This document shows, piece by piece, positions 1 through 8,955 of a stretch of DNA of 42,642 nt. The position numbers and the translations under genes were made by a program. Each line of letters begins with the position of its first letter. Positions within the stretch are counted from its first letter, which is position 1. The notes beneath the pieces were generated by a model, which ran no database searches, was not told where the DNA came from, and saw nothing but the letters and a program-made list of their open reading frames with translations. This stretch comes from a virus. The DNA lies in the IMG/VR virus record IMGVR_UViG_3300013104_000037, positions 1 to 42,642 of that record; one strand, written 5' to 3'.

Positions 1-15
1 CCCTTCCGGGGTACA
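1..15. other. attL: Prophage attachment-site repeat, left copy (attL core)
   Basis: The 15 bases CCCTTCCGGGGTACA are repeated exactly as the last 15 bases of the window. An integrase gene starts about 140 bases inside this copy. A direct repeat at both ends of a phage gene set next to a tyrosine integrase is the expected footprint of site-specific integration. The repeat could continue outside the window. Its sequence could be the 3' end of a tRNA, but no tRNA body lies inside the window, so the host target is unknown. Confidence 0.8.
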
Positions 16-18
16 CAA

Positions 19-34
19 GCATACACATGTATGC
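19..34. repeat. Perfect inverted repeat beside attL
   Basis: GCATACA and TGTATGC form a 7-base inverted repeat separated by CA, four bases from the attL core. It could be an integrase arm- or core-type binding site, or part of host sequence carried by the attachment site. Only the symmetry is seen; the function is inferred. Confidence 0.4.
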
Positions 35-50
35 GAGGCACCGCAAAGAA

Positions 51-80
51 GCAGCTTCAGAGCAATCTGAAGCCGCTTTT
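51..80 (+). terminator. Rho-independent terminator near attL
   Basis: The arms GCAGCTTCAG and CTGAAGCCGC pair around AGCAAT and are followed by TTTT. The orientation would stop transcription entering from the host side of attL, or end a host RNA gene that carries the attachment site. It also insulates the integrase promoter region. Confidence 0.6.
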
Positions 81-117
81 ATCAAATACAAAAACCCCAG
101 AACAGGTTTATTTCAGA

Positions 118-134
118 TGTACAATTCTTGTACA
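118..134. promoter_or_regulatory. Operator-like dyad upstream of integrase
   Basis: TGTACAA and TTGTACA form a perfect 7-base inverted repeat around TTC, 21 bases before the integrase ATG. The TTGTACA half-site recurs in the right-end switch region at about 42113-42119. A phage regulator could therefore act at both places; this link is an inference from short sequence similarity. Confidence 0.4.
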
Positions 135-154
135 AAAAAATTGGGGGGATTCCA

Positions 155-1387
155 ATGGTTAATAAAGTTAATCTTAGCTGCAGTGTTGAGCTATGGGTAA
201 ATAAGCGTCGCATCCATAAGGATGGGCAAGTAAGGCTATATTTAAGAATCAGTGTTGAGGGACATTTGCCACGGGACATGAAACTGAGGTTCTACTGGCC
301 ATTCGAATATTTTGACTATTCAAAAAAACAAATTTTGCGTAGATCAAAGGACGATATCGACTTCGTGACAGTAAGCGCTTACATTGAAAGTGAAAGGGCA
401 AAATACTGGTCTGTTGTAAAGAAATTCACTTTGAACGATCAATATTTTACTCCAGATGATATTGTAAAGGCCGTCTGGTACACCAAACTTGGCTCATCTT
501 TAACGGATTTTATACGGATCAGATCTCGTGAGAGGGTTAAGGAAAAAGAAATTAAAGCACATACAAGGGATAATCATGTATCTACGGCCAACATTTTGGA
601 TGAAAAAAAGGGCAATAATATTTCTGTGAGCAGCATTAGTAAAAAATGGCTGGAGCAATATTTAACCTTTTTAATGGGGTCGATGAGTTATTCTGGTGCC
701 TGGTCACACCTAAAAAACATAAGGACGTATGTCAATGAAGCAAAGAAAAAAGGCATAGCCACGCATCCTTCGTATGATGAGTTTAAGTTGGAAAAGCCAG
801 ATTCAGACCCCGTGTGGTTGGAGCGGCATGAACTCGAAAGTATAATCAATGTCTACCAGAGCCCATTAACCTCAACAGTAAACAAAGAATATATCAAGGC
901 ATTTCTCTTTGCATGTTTTACTGGCCTCCGCGTATCGGATTTAAAGCGATTTGACCTCAGCTGGATCGTTGGCAATGAAATTGTTTTTGAGCCAGTCAAA
1001 CAACGTATCACGCAGAGAAAACCTCAAGTAGTTAAAATTCCTATAATTAGCGTAGCCAGGCAATTCCTTTTGACACTTAAGGATGGTGATAAATTAATGG
1101 AACGCAGTGATGTAAAGTTTAATAAACACTTGAAAATTATTGCCACTCTTGCAGGTATATCAAAAAATCTTACAACTCATGTTGCGCGACATACATTCGG
1201 AACTTTACTAGCGATACAAAATACTCCGATCGCCGTTATCGCAAATTTAATGGGACATAAAACTTTAAAATCTACAATGATATATATTCATATCGCAGAA
1301 AAGATCAGGCAAATTGAAATGATGAGGCTTCAAGACAATTTCTCAGGTTTCATCGTGCATTCAAATCTTGCAAGAGAGGCCGGATAA
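155..1387 (+). CDS. int: Tyrosine site-specific integrase
   Basis: A 410-residue tyrosine recombinase that would integrate and excise the prophage at the flanking 15-base repeat. The N-terminal ~110 residues look like an arm-type DNA-binding domain, followed by a helical SAM-like core-binding domain (about 155-210) and the catalytic domain. Catalytic residues can be read: Arg259 in TGLRVSD, a lysine near 294, His342 and Arg345 in HVAR, His368 in MGHKT and the nucleophile Tyr377 in MIYIH. This matches the Bacteroidota phage/transposon integrase layout. I chose ATG 155 over the longer TTG start at 128, because the TTG lies inside the upstream dyad. It is the only large plus-strand gene at this end and sits next to attL, as expected. 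Confidence 0.93.
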   Translation: MVNKVNLSCSVELWVNKRRIHKDGQVRLYLRISVEGHLPRDMKLRFYWPFEYFDYSKKQILRRSKDDIDFVTVSAYIESERAKYWSVVKKFTLNDQYFTPDDIVKAVWYTKLGSSLTDFIRIRSRERVKEKEIKAHTRDNHVSTANILDEKKGNNISVSSISKKWLEQYLTFLMGSMSYSGAWSHLKNIRTYVNEAKKKGIATHPSYDEFKLEKPDSDPVWLERHELESIINVYQSPLTSTVNKEYIKAFLFACFTGLRVSDLKRFDLSWIVGNEIVFEPVKQRITQRKPQVVKIPIISVARQFLLTLKDGDKLMERSDVKFNKHLKIIATLAGISKNLTTHVARHTFGTLLAIQNTPIAVIANLMGHKTLKSTMIYIHIAEKIRQIEMMRLQDNFSGFIVHSNLAREAG

Positions 1388-1408
1388 CCGGCACTCTTTT
1401 TAATTTAG

Positions 1409-1849
1409 CTATTTTTTAATAGCCATTCCTGTGGCCTCATAGCCAGAATAAGTAGTTGGAGTGGCTGGAACGAAATTAATTTTCAGATTAATTATTCCAT
1501 TACCGCCAGCTAAATGGGCTTTTTTGCATAATTCAGCTAATACTGATGTCCTTGTAGCAGAGCTGAAAACACCAGAGGTGACTACACTTGTACCACTTAA
1601 GTTGCCGAGTACGTCATCTTTAAATTTTTTATCGCCTTTGTCCGATAATTCATATCCTGATAGGTGAATAGCGGAAACCGAACCTACCGGTTCGTAGCTA
1701 AAACTCACTGAATTTGATTCTGTCAAAAATATGCCTTGTTTAGCATACTCCGAATAGTCAATGGCTGATGAGGTCCGCACGACTGGCAATCTAACTGCGC
1801 AGCTTGTTAAGCCAGCTGCAAGCATGGTAAGAAGCATTAATTTTTTCAT
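1409..1849 (-). CDS. Small lipoprotein, YbjQ-like C-terminal half
   Basis: A 146-residue protein with a lipoprotein signal: MKKLMLLTMLAAGLTSC has a lipobox ending at Cys17. The C-terminal half (GGNGIINLKI... YEATGMAIKK) resembles YbjQ/DUF74-like proteins, which have a similar G-A-N/D-x-I-x-x-L/V strand and a final G-x-A-x-x-I; this is a weak family guess. It lies after the tape-measure terminator at the distal end of the late region, facing the integrase tail to tail. A longer ORF starts at 1909, but the extra 20 residues precede a perfect signal peptide and overlap the terminator, so 1849 is preferred. It could be a lysogenic-conversion gene changing the host envelope. Confidence 0.75.
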   Translation of the reverse strand: MKKLMLLTMLAAGLTSCAVRLPVVRTSSAIDYSEYAKQGIFLTESNSVSFSYEPVGSVSAIHLSGYELSDKGDKKFKDDVLGNLSGTSVVTSGVFSSATRTSVLAELCKKAHLAGGNGIINLKINFVPATPTTYSGYEATGMAIKK

Positions 1850-1873
1850 ATAGTTTTTCGTTTTTGATGAGCC

Positions 1874-1906
1874 GAAAATAAGAAAACCCTTGCGTAAAGC
1901 AAGGGT
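1874..1906 (-). terminator. Terminator after tape-measure gene
   Basis: ACCCTTGC and GCAAGGGT pair around a 5-base loop. On the minus strand the hairpin is followed by TTTTCTTATTTT. It lies 7 bases after the tape-measure stop codon and would end the tail operon. Confidence 0.8.
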
Positions 1907-1912
1907 CAAATT

Positions 1913-4900
1913 TTAGCCTATCTGTGACGATCGATCATTATTAAGTTTTCTGCTATAGTCTTCCATTTCGCTCCAAACGTTTGTAATCGGCAATAGATTG
2001 AAGCGGCGTTGCTCAGTCACAAAATCTCCAACCAGAACTTCTAATCGATCGAGTCTTGACGTATTAGGCTCAACAAAGCTTGGGGATGGCGTCGAGCTAG
2101 TGGTGCTGGCGTTGTATCCGCCAGAGGCAAAAGCCCGTTTGTCTTGCCTTGCAGCTTCCAACATTCCGATTACATTAGCATATCTTGGACTCTGTACCAT
2201 CCAATTAGGGGCGATCCATTCCTTTCCTGCTTCTCCTGCAATAAAACTTCTGCCAGATGCGGATTTTTTGAAAACCGTTGGCTGACCAACATACCCAGCT
2301 GGATCATTATCACTATAACCTCCTTGCGCAAACTGTGGCATTGGTTGCGCTAAAATAATAGCAGATTGAAGTGCGGTACCTGCAATAATTGCAGGGATTG
2401 CAAATGGAGAAAGAATACCTGTTTGTGCCAACACTTTTGACACTGCAATAGCTCCATTCACGACTACCTGAGCAAGAGCAGCAGCCTGATCAGCTTTCCA
2501 AGCTTTTTCTTTTGCTTCCCTAACTTTTGCGTCGAAACGCTCGTTTATTTTGGTCTTTTGTTCCTCAGTGAGGTTTGTCTTACTTAATTCAGCTTCTCTC
2601 TCTCTGTCCAGGGCTTTAATTTTCCGATCAGTTTCTGCCGAACGATTATTACCCATAATAGTGAATACCCCGTCTGAAGCTTTCTGAGCTGTATCAAGGA
2701 TGTAGTTCTTTTTATCTTCTTCAGTAGCTTTTGTCTCTACTTCGATCTCTTTCCTTCTGTTTTTTTCAATCAGTTTAAGCGCATCCTGAAACTCCTTCGT
2801 GACTTGAAGTTCTTTGCTGAATTTGGCTTTGAGAGCCGTTATCTCATCATCATACTTTTTGTTGATTTTTGCTAATCGAGCTGCAGGTTTGGAGCCGGAT
2901 AGCGAGTCATACTCAGATTCAATGGTCAGTTTTTCCTTTTCCAGCCGTTCTTTTTCCCGAATTTCAGCAGCGGATAACTCCTTTGAACGCTCAATCTTTA
3001 GTTTGTTAAGCGCAACCTGATTACCTGCGTTTTTTACTTCCTGATCATCATAAAACTTATTAATCTGATCCTGTTGTTTCTTAAGTTCGTTTTCATGGAC
3101 ATCGGCAAGCTTTGTGCGGAGCTCTTCAATTTGACGGCTCATCTCAATTTCCTGCCGAACTCTTAAATCTGAAACAGCCTTTTCCTGATCAACTTGTATC
3201 TGGAGAATTTTCGAATTCGTTTTCCGCTCCTGGTCCTTATTTTCTTTCTTCTGCTCTGCAGTGAGTCTCAGCTTCCGGTTAGCCTCCAGCTGTTTCAAGA
3301 AATCACGTTCTTTCTGAAGCAAGGCATCATATTTATCCGCCTCTTGCTTTACCTCTTTTTCATTTGCACTCAGCTGATCATTTAATCTCTGCAGCTTTAA
3401 TTTTTTATATTCATCATCAAGTCTTTCAAACTCAGAAAGGGCTTTATTCGTTGCGGCTTTTGCAGCATTCTCCGCCTTTTTGTCGGGCTTACCACCTGTG
3501 CTGGTTACGGTTCCACCGGTAGCAACTTCACCAATAGCATTCTTGGCGATATCACTTCCATAAGCAGCCTTAAGTTCTCTATTTTGAGCTTTCAACGATG
3601 CTACTTCATCTCTATCTTCAGTGTTCAGCTTTTTAGCAAGCCATTTCGTTCCGGACCTGTCCCTGCTGAACATGTTCATCGCACCTGCGGCCATATTTTC
3701 CATTAAGGAAATGTCACGGATCTCATCACCTTTTTCGAGTTCTATAATCCGTTGAGCATTTTTTAACATCAAAGATTGGGCAGCCTCAGCCATTGTTTTT
3801 TGCTCAAGCGCCCCAATGTACTTTTGAATAGCTCCAACGGCTTTTCCTGCCAATATTTCCTCGTCAGAATACTGCTTTAGATATGCAGGCATGATATCCC
3901 GAAGTTTGTTGACAGCGATCAATTTATTTGCCCGGGATTCATTCTCGTTTTTAAGCACACCAATCAGGGTAGTTATATACTCCTTTTCCTGAAGGGAATT
4001 TTTGGCGGCTTCAACCTTAACATTATTTAAATCCTGTTGAATTTTCGCTGCAGTTGTAATCTTATCGCTAAACAAAACATAAGCAGTGGCCAATGCAGAA
4101 ACCAGCGCCAGGACTATTCCCAATGGGTTCGCTTCCATTGTAAGGTTCAATAACTTTTGGGCTGCAGCAGCTCTTAGAGTATCGCCGGTTAACTTCGCTT
4201 TTGCCAAGGCAAGTAATAGTGAGGCGGTCCTCAAGACAGCGAAGGTTCCTGACACCGTTGCAGTCCAGATATTAACCAGGATTAAAGCTGTCCGATATCC
4301 GAGCCATCCAGCCGTTCCCACAACAACCACTTTAAGGACGTGGGAAATCTGCTCACTATTTTCTTTTAACCATTTTACAGATGCAGAGGCAAAATAAACC
4401 AGGTTGGTAAAGAAATTTACCAGTGTTCTATTTGTACCAAGGCTATTGAAATCCTTGCTCAACTTATCCAATTGAGCACCTAATGTTTGATTTTTTAAGT
4501 TGAAGGCTTCATTGATTTCATCATATCCGCCCATTGCAAAGGTGGCATCTGTAATCTTTCCGGTAAAGAATTCGAAATTTTGACCGAGTTTAGTAATTGT
4601 CTCAATAGTTCTTGCGCCTTCTTCCCCGGCATCATCGAGTGATTTTGTCACATCGGAGAAAGCGTTTTTATTTGCTACCAATCCCCTGGTATATCTTAAG
4701 AGGGCCTCCTCAGGCGCCTTGCCCAAGAGGGTAGTAAATTCCTTTACCGATACTCCGGCAATTTTTGCAGCCTTAGGCGTATCACTTGATATGCTTAAAA
4801 GCAATTTCTGCATAGCAGTGGCAGCACTCTCCGAGCGTCCTCCAAGTTCTTCAATACCTGCACCAAATGCCAGTGTTGCGGGCAAGCTTAAACCTGCAGT

Positions 4901-5632
4901 CTTAGCAATACCGGAAACACGCTGGGTAAAATCTGAAATAAACCCGGCACTGGCCACACCATCATTTGCCAGTTTAACCATGGCGTTACCGAGGCGGGTA
5001 ATATTATCACCGGTTACCTCACCTTCGAAAACATTAAGGATCTTACCGAGCGTTGTGGTTATCTGATCAGCATTACCCAGCTCATCGCCCAGGGCAACAA
5101 CAAGTTTATCCGTTGCTTCTACAAATCCTAAAATCTGGCCTTTTGCAACACCGAGCTTTCCAGCGATCACGGCAATTTCCCTTAATCCGGATTTACTGGT
5201 CCTTGTATCGATCTTTCCGAGACTTGCATCCAAATTGAGAACACCAGCCTCAGTCAATCCAGTAACACGCCGTAGATCGGCGAGGCTATCACTTAATTTG
5301 GCATTGCTCGAAATGATATTCTGAAACTGACTGGTAATAAACTGGAAGCCCAAGTAACCCGCGGCCAGAGTTCCGACCTTGCCAAGTTCCTGGCGTATCT
5401 GTGCAAATGCTCCACCGACCTGGTTAACCTCGTCCCGGATATTCCGCAAATGCTGCCTGCTTGCCTGCAGCTGCTCCATTTTGCGCTGCCACTCTGCAGT
5501 ACCAACCGTGAGGCCATTCAGTTCGCGTTCGAGCTGTTTGGTTACCTGAGTAAGGTTTTTAATTGAATTTTCGGCCGGTTTACCATCGATGTATAAACTG
5601 GCTTTAATGGACTTTGGAACTGATGTTGCCAT
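1913..5632 (-). CDS. Phage tail tape measure protein
   Basis: A 1239-residue tape measure, which sets tail length and helps DNA cross the envelope. Residues about 105-300 carry the TP901-type core, with runs such as GLTEAGVLNLD, FVEATDKLVVALG and ATAMQKLLLSIS. Hydrophobic segments fill about 430-530 (VVVVGTAGWLGYRTALILV, NPLGIVLALVSALATAYVLF). A long charged coiled coil spans about 720-1030, and an alanine-rich hydrophobic stretch follows at about 1070-1130. The length implies a long tail, so a siphovirus-like particle is likely. It is the last gene of the late transcript, followed by a terminator. Two copies of AACGCTCTCA stand directly upstream of its ATG (5632-5660). Confidence 0.93.
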   Translation of the reverse strand: MATSVPKSIKASLYIDGKPAENSIKNLTQVTKQLERELNGLTVGTAEWQRKMEQLQASRQHLRNIRDEVNQVGGAFAQIRQELGKVGTLAAGYLGFQFITSQFQNIISSNAKLSDSLADLRRVTGLTEAGVLNLDASLGKIDTRTSKSGLREIAVIAGKLGVAKGQILGFVEATDKLVVALGDELGNADQITTTLGKILNVFEGEVTGDNITRLGNAMVKLANDGVASAGFISDFTQRVSGIAKTAGLSLPATLAFGAGIEELGGRSESAATAMQKLLLSISSDTPKAAKIAGVSVKEFTTLLGKAPEEALLRYTRGLVANKNAFSDVTKSLDDAGEEGARTIETITKLGQNFEFFTGKITDATFAMGGYDEINEAFNLKNQTLGAQLDKLSKDFNSLGTNRTLVNFFTNLVYFASASVKWLKENSEQISHVLKVVVVGTAGWLGYRTALILVNIWTATVSGTFAVLRTASLLLALAKAKLTGDTLRAAAAQKLLNLTMEANPLGIVLALVSALATAYVLFSDKITTAAKIQQDLNNVKVEAAKNSLQEKEYITTLIGVLKNENESRANKLIAVNKLRDIMPAYLKQYSDEEILAGKAVGAIQKYIGALEQKTMAEAAQSLMLKNAQRIIELEKGDEIRDISLMENMAAGAMNMFSRDRSGTKWLAKKLNTEDRDEVASLKAQNRELKAAYGSDIAKNAIGEVATGGTVTSTGGKPDKKAENAAKAATNKALSEFERLDDEYKKLKLQRLNDQLSANEKEVKQEADKYDALLQKERDFLKQLEANRKLRLTAEQKKENKDQERKTNSKILQIQVDQEKAVSDLRVRQEIEMSRQIEELRTKLADVHENELKKQQDQINKFYDDQEVKNAGNQVALNKLKIERSKELSAAEIREKERLEKEKLTIESEYDSLSGSKPAARLAKINKKYDDEITALKAKFSKELQVTKEFQDALKLIEKNRRKEIEVETKATEEDKKNYILDTAQKASDGVFTIMGNNRSAETDRKIKALDREREAELSKTNLTEEQKTKINERFDAKVREAKEKAWKADQAAALAQVVVNGAIAVSKVLAQTGILSPFAIPAIIAGTALQSAIILAQPMPQFAQGGYSDNDPAGYVGQPTVFKKSASGRSFIAGEAGKEWIAPNWMVQSPRYANVIGMLEAARQDKRAFASGGYNASTTSSTPSPSFVEPNTSRLDRLEVLVGDFVTEQRRFNLLPITNVWSEMEDYSRKLNNDRSSQIG

Positions 5633-5661
5633 GAGAGCGTTGAGATTTGAGAGCGTTAAGA

Positions 5662-6093
5662 TTAGCGTACTAGAATTTTTTCAATTTTTGCGAATACCTT
5701 GTCACCATGATATTGGGCGATGATCTGAGCGAGTTCCGGAAAAAGCTCTTCAATTACAGGGTTGAAGAATGGTTTGGCCTTTCGTTTTCCTGTGCCCATT
5801 TTCCCCATGCTGAGCGGATTTGTTTTTCCTTTTCCTCCGCCTTTTAAAGAAAATTCGCCAGTCTTATTGCCACCATAACCTCTTCCTGCACCTTTGTGCA
5901 CGAAAACCATGTAGTAGGGCATGCTAAAGTCAATTCGGGACGCTTCGCCCGCGTACTTCTTCACAGAAGACTTTTGCTGATTGTGGCCGGGACCAATATT
6001 GAGCACCAGGCGTAAAACTTCAAGCTTGACTTTGCGCTTCGCCTTATTGGTCCATTGGGTGACATCGGAATTGTATTGGGTAAGTAGAGACAT
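5662..6093 (-). CDS. Putative head-tail/tail completion protein (HK97 gp10-like)
   Basis: A 143-residue basic protein just upstream of the tape measure. It contains YMVFVHKGAGRGYGG, a glycine/lysine-rich middle, and KAKPFFNPVIEELFPELAQII. The pattern of a 'V.KGAG' loop followed by a 'FFNPVIEE' helix is like gp10/tail-completion proteins, but that is only a shape-level resemblance. It starts directly after a hairpin with a U-tract (6094-6125), downstream of a putative late promoter at 6124-6161, so its translation could depend on read-through of that hairpin. Confidence 0.7.
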   Translation of the reverse strand: MSLLTQYNSDVTQWTNKAKRKVKLEVLRLVLNIGPGHNQQKSSVKKYAGEASRIDFSMPYYMVFVHKGAGRGYGGNKTGEFSLKGGGKGKTNPLSMGKMGTGKRKAKPFFNPVIEELFPELAQIIAQYHGDKVFAKIEKILVR

Positions 6094-6125
6094 AAAAAAA
6101 GCGTTCAGAGGTTATTCTGAACGCT
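6094..6125 (-). terminator. Hairpin with U-tract abutting a start codon
   Basis: AGCGTTCAGA and TCTGAACGCT form a perfect 10-base-pair stem with a 6-base loop. On the minus strand it is followed by seven T and then immediately by the ATG at 6093. It has all parts of an intrinsic terminator, but it lies downstream of a putative late promoter and at the start of a gene, so it could be an attenuator or a processing site. Confidence 0.7.
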
Positions 6126-6161
6126 AAAGAGGGGTAATTTTAAAAGCTGGTAAACGACAGG
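6124..6161 (-). promoter_or_regulatory. Putative phage late promoter (copy 6)
   Basis: CCTGTCGTTTA is read on the minus strand from 6161, two bases after the stop codon of the 621-residue gene. TTTA is followed after 19 bases by CTCTTTAG, a weak -7-like box. The 10-mer CTGTCGTTTA is identical to five other late-region sites. Transcription would start at about the hairpin before 6093. Confidence 0.6.
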
Positions 6162-6162
6162 G

Positions 6163-8028
6163 CTAGAATACGATCAATAGGCCTCGGCCCCGTTGATCAT
6201 CAAAGCCAAATACGTCAAAATCGTGATCACTTACATAATAATAGTTATCGCGTTGTTTAAAAAAATATTTTTTTCCGAAAACTACAATATACTTTGGAAC
6301 AGCGTTTTTTATCCTCAATTCGATCGGTGCGATATTATAGGATTCTACGAACTCAGTAATGGCGACAATTCCACCTACACCATAACTGTCTGTTGAACTT
6401 GTAATGGTCCCACTGACCGTGCGGGGACCCTGTGATTTTTGCGGCATATTTTCTTCAGGCCCTGATTGGCCGGGTGGCCACTCTCTGGTTGCCCAGTCTT
6501 CATAATACAGATCGTATTCGATCTGGCTTACCGCAAGCTCAGAATAATACGCCCTAAAGGCAGCAAAGCCAACAATTTCATTAAAGGCAGGAATAACCGG
6601 CTGAATCTTTACGCTAGTCCGGGAATCGAGAGTAATGGTTCTGCAATCTACTTCTACTTCGATCAAATCCTCTTTTATATTTCTGATAGGATAGGAAACC
6701 TTTTCTGTTATTGCCAACGTATAAAACCCCTCTCGGCTCTTAAAGGCAATTTTTTTGAAAGAGGTCAGCTGTGCAGTAAGCGAACTGTTCATCAGGGCTT
6801 TCAATCTTACCTTTTTGCTATCGTTCAAAAATTTATAATAAAAGATTTCATCATCTCCAATTTCCATTGCCCTGGCTTCAGGGAAAAACTTCCCATCACC
6901 GACATCTTTCATGCCTTTAAACCGTATCAATCGCATATCATTGTGCGGATAGATAGGCTGATTTGTTGCCGGCATTACATAATTATCGACTTTCCTTTCT
7001 TTAAGAGTACTGATATCCATCTCGATTTCTTTCTCGCCATCACCAATGATTACCTGGTTAGTCGGGGCAGACTGCTTTTCATCATTAATTTTGATTTTGA
7101 ACAGTTCATCAGTATCGTCCGGCTTTAAGGTTAAGGTATAGCCAACAATCTCTGGAGGTGCAATTTCTGTAATATCGGATATACAGGTAGTTAAGTCGAT
7201 AGGTTCCCGTGCGGCAATTAATGTTTTTGCGGAATCTATATATGCTTTGCCCTCAAGGAGGTTGAAAGATATCGAAATATTCAGCCGCTGCTTGTACATC
7301 TTAAAAAAATCGGATATCGTGATACCTGGAGGAATTGACGCTAAGGAGGAGTAAATAAACAGACCGTCAATACCACCATAAATATAGATTTCCCTGTTAT
7401 TAGCATCTTCGAAAAAACTTCCGGCCATTTCGAAGCCGAGATATTCAAGTATCCTTTCAAAAATATACGCCAGTTTATAAAAAGCAATAATAGGACTGTT
7501 AAGAGAGAAGCTTTGGCTGGAATGATCCCAATTGTTTACAAACGAATTGTTTGCAGATGGATTGTGAACAGGGAAAAATGCAAATGGATAGTTCTGCGGA
7601 TTAAGGCACGTATCTTTCATTAACGCCGGTGAAGTCTGATCAGCATTTAGTCGGCCCCGACCGTCAAGAGTTGTAATGTTGGTGACGATCGAGTTTTTTG
7701 CCTTGCTGACCAGTGCACCATAATTGATTTTAAGGAGCGCCTTAAAGTCATTTTCTTCAAGACTATAAGTGAGCAGTCCCGCAAAGAAACTTGTTCCGGA
7801 CACAAATGTTTGCACCTCAAGCTCGTAAACATCATTTGAGGATTCAATGAGGTGCCCGCTTTTAAAAAACTCTTTGTTCCAGGCGTTACCCGGCATACTG
7901 AAGGAATAGGTTATATCTTCAAAATAATTTTCATTATCCAAAAAGAGCGGATTGTTCCGCTCTATTGAAATTGATGTGTTAGCAAAAAGGTGCGCTGTCA
8001 AACCAGCTTCGTTTATGATTTGGATCAT
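6163..8028 (-). CDS. Tail/baseplate structural protein (large, unnamed family)
   Basis: A 621-residue protein between the fibre genes and the tail-completion gene. It begins MIQIINEAGLTAHLF, and the segment ITYSFSMPGNAWNKEFF followed by alternating strand-rich stretches suggests a beta-rich baseplate or tail-hub protein. A patch near 490-530 contains charged loops (EDWATREWPPGQSGPEEN). No enzymatic motif was found. In Bacteroidota siphophage-like prophages a gene of this size beside the tape measure is usually the tail-tip/hub protein. The assignment rests on position and composition, not on a recognised domain. Confidence 0.6.
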   Translation of the reverse strand: MIQIINEAGLTAHLFANTSISIERNNPLFLDNENYFEDITYSFSMPGNAWNKEFFKSGHLIESSNDVYELEVQTFVSGTSFFAGLLTYSLEENDFKALLKINYGALVSKAKNSIVTNITTLDGRGRLNADQTSPALMKDTCLNPQNYPFAFFPVHNPSANNSFVNNWDHSSQSFSLNSPIIAFYKLAYIFERILEYLGFEMAGSFFEDANNREIYIYGGIDGLFIYSSLASIPPGITISDFFKMYKQRLNISISFNLLEGKAYIDSAKTLIAAREPIDLTTCISDITEIAPPEIVGYTLTLKPDDTDELFKIKINDEKQSAPTNQVIIGDGEKEIEMDISTLKERKVDNYVMPATNQPIYPHNDMRLIRFKGMKDVGDGKFFPEARAMEIGDDEIFYYKFLNDSKKVRLKALMNSSLTAQLTSFKKIAFKSREGFYTLAITEKVSYPIRNIKEDLIEVEVDCRTITLDSRTSVKIQPVIPAFNEIVGFAAFRAYYSELAVSQIEYDLYYEDWATREWPPGQSGPEENMPQKSQGPRTVSGTITSSTDSYGVGGIVAITEFVESYNIAPIELRIKNAVPKYIVVFGKKYFFKQRDNYYYVSDHDFDVFGFDDQRGRGLLIVF

Positions 8029-8041
8029 AAAATCAAAAAGG

Positions 8042-8944
8042 TTAAATAAAGTTTACTGTGTATCCTTTTGCAATTAGCGAATTGAAGGCGACATCTGAAG
8101 CAGCGGTGCGAGACCCTTTAATGGTAATAGCTCCAATGTTATTTCCAAACGCTCTATTTAACGCAATCAGAACTTTATCGACAACTGCGGAGGCAACAGG
8201 GTTAGCTGGAGACAAAGTGAATGACGCGACATTATCTGTTTCATCATAGATAGGATTAGCATTTGAACCGGAATGTATTACGGACAAAGTACCGCCCTCA
8301 ATATCTATGTTTCTAGCTTTTTTAGGGGAATAGTTCATATCAAATGATACGGCCCCATTAAGTAACAGGGACACCATAGAATTAGTATTTTGAAAAGTAT
8401 TGGCATCTAAAGTAATTTGTCCAGGTAATTCCGAAGAAAGTGCTGCATAAATCAGACTCGTATGGGTTTTCAAAAATGAGATGTCGCCATGCCCAAAGTG
8501 ATTGTTGAAATTGATTCTATCTGCAAAAGATGACACAGCCAATTGCCCAAAATCAAAATTAGTAAATCTGATCGCATTGACATTAGGGGCAAAACCATTT
8601 TGTGGCGACCAATCGGAGCCCGAACCATAGGAACTTATTTCATCAGCATTCAGAATCTGGATAGTTCCATTTATCAAACCCTTGAAATAAATAGTATAAG
8701 CCCCAAATACATTTTGGCTATAGGAGTTATTGGCGATGGGAACAGTTCCCGCACCGTCACTATAAAAAATTCCTTCCCCCTGATTTAAAACTTTAATTGT
8801 TACGGTTTTACCTCCACCCCTTACGACGAAGTTCAACGGCGTAATTTCGTCGCTGTTTTTTTGATATGGTAAACGTACTTCGTTTAACTTTCTTAAATTT
8901 TGATTGTTTGCGCTCGTTGGCAAAACCTGAAAAATTCCTAACAT
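8042..8944 (-). CDS. Putative tail fibre / receptor-binding protein
   Basis: A 300-residue, Ser/Asn/Gly-rich beta-type protein without charge clusters. It contains repeats of strand-turn segments and ends with NSLIAKGYTVNFI, a tail also seen in Bacteroidota BspA-like/LRR surface proteins, where a helix plus 'L..KG.TV' closes each unit. It lies directly downstream of the SGNH-hydrolase fibre gene (11-base gap). A role in host binding fits both the composition and the location. No close family was recognised. Confidence 0.55.
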   Translation of the reverse strand: MLGIFQVLPTSANNQNLRKLNEVRLPYQKNSDEITPLNFVVRGGGKTVTIKVLNQGEGIFYSDGAGTVPIANNSYSQNVFGAYTIYFKGLINGTIQILNADEISSYGSGSDWSPQNGFAPNVNAIRFTNFDFGQLAVSSFADRINFNNHFGHGDISFLKTHTSLIYAALSSELPGQITLDANTFQNTNSMVSLLLNGAVSFDMNYSPKKARNIDIEGGTLSVIHSGSNANPIYDETDNVASFTLSPANPVASAVVDKVLIALNRAFGNNIGAITIKGSRTAASDVAFNSLIAKGYTVNFI

Positions 8945-8955
8945 GTTTTATATTG

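Noticed and set aside
1-15. tRNA gene at the attachment site
   Set aside because: The repeat could be the 3' part of a tRNA, but no tRNA body is visible in the window, so no RNA gene is called.
4086-5238. Plus-strand frames within the tape-measure gene
   Set aside because: Antisense shadows of a long, low-stop coding region; no domain signal.
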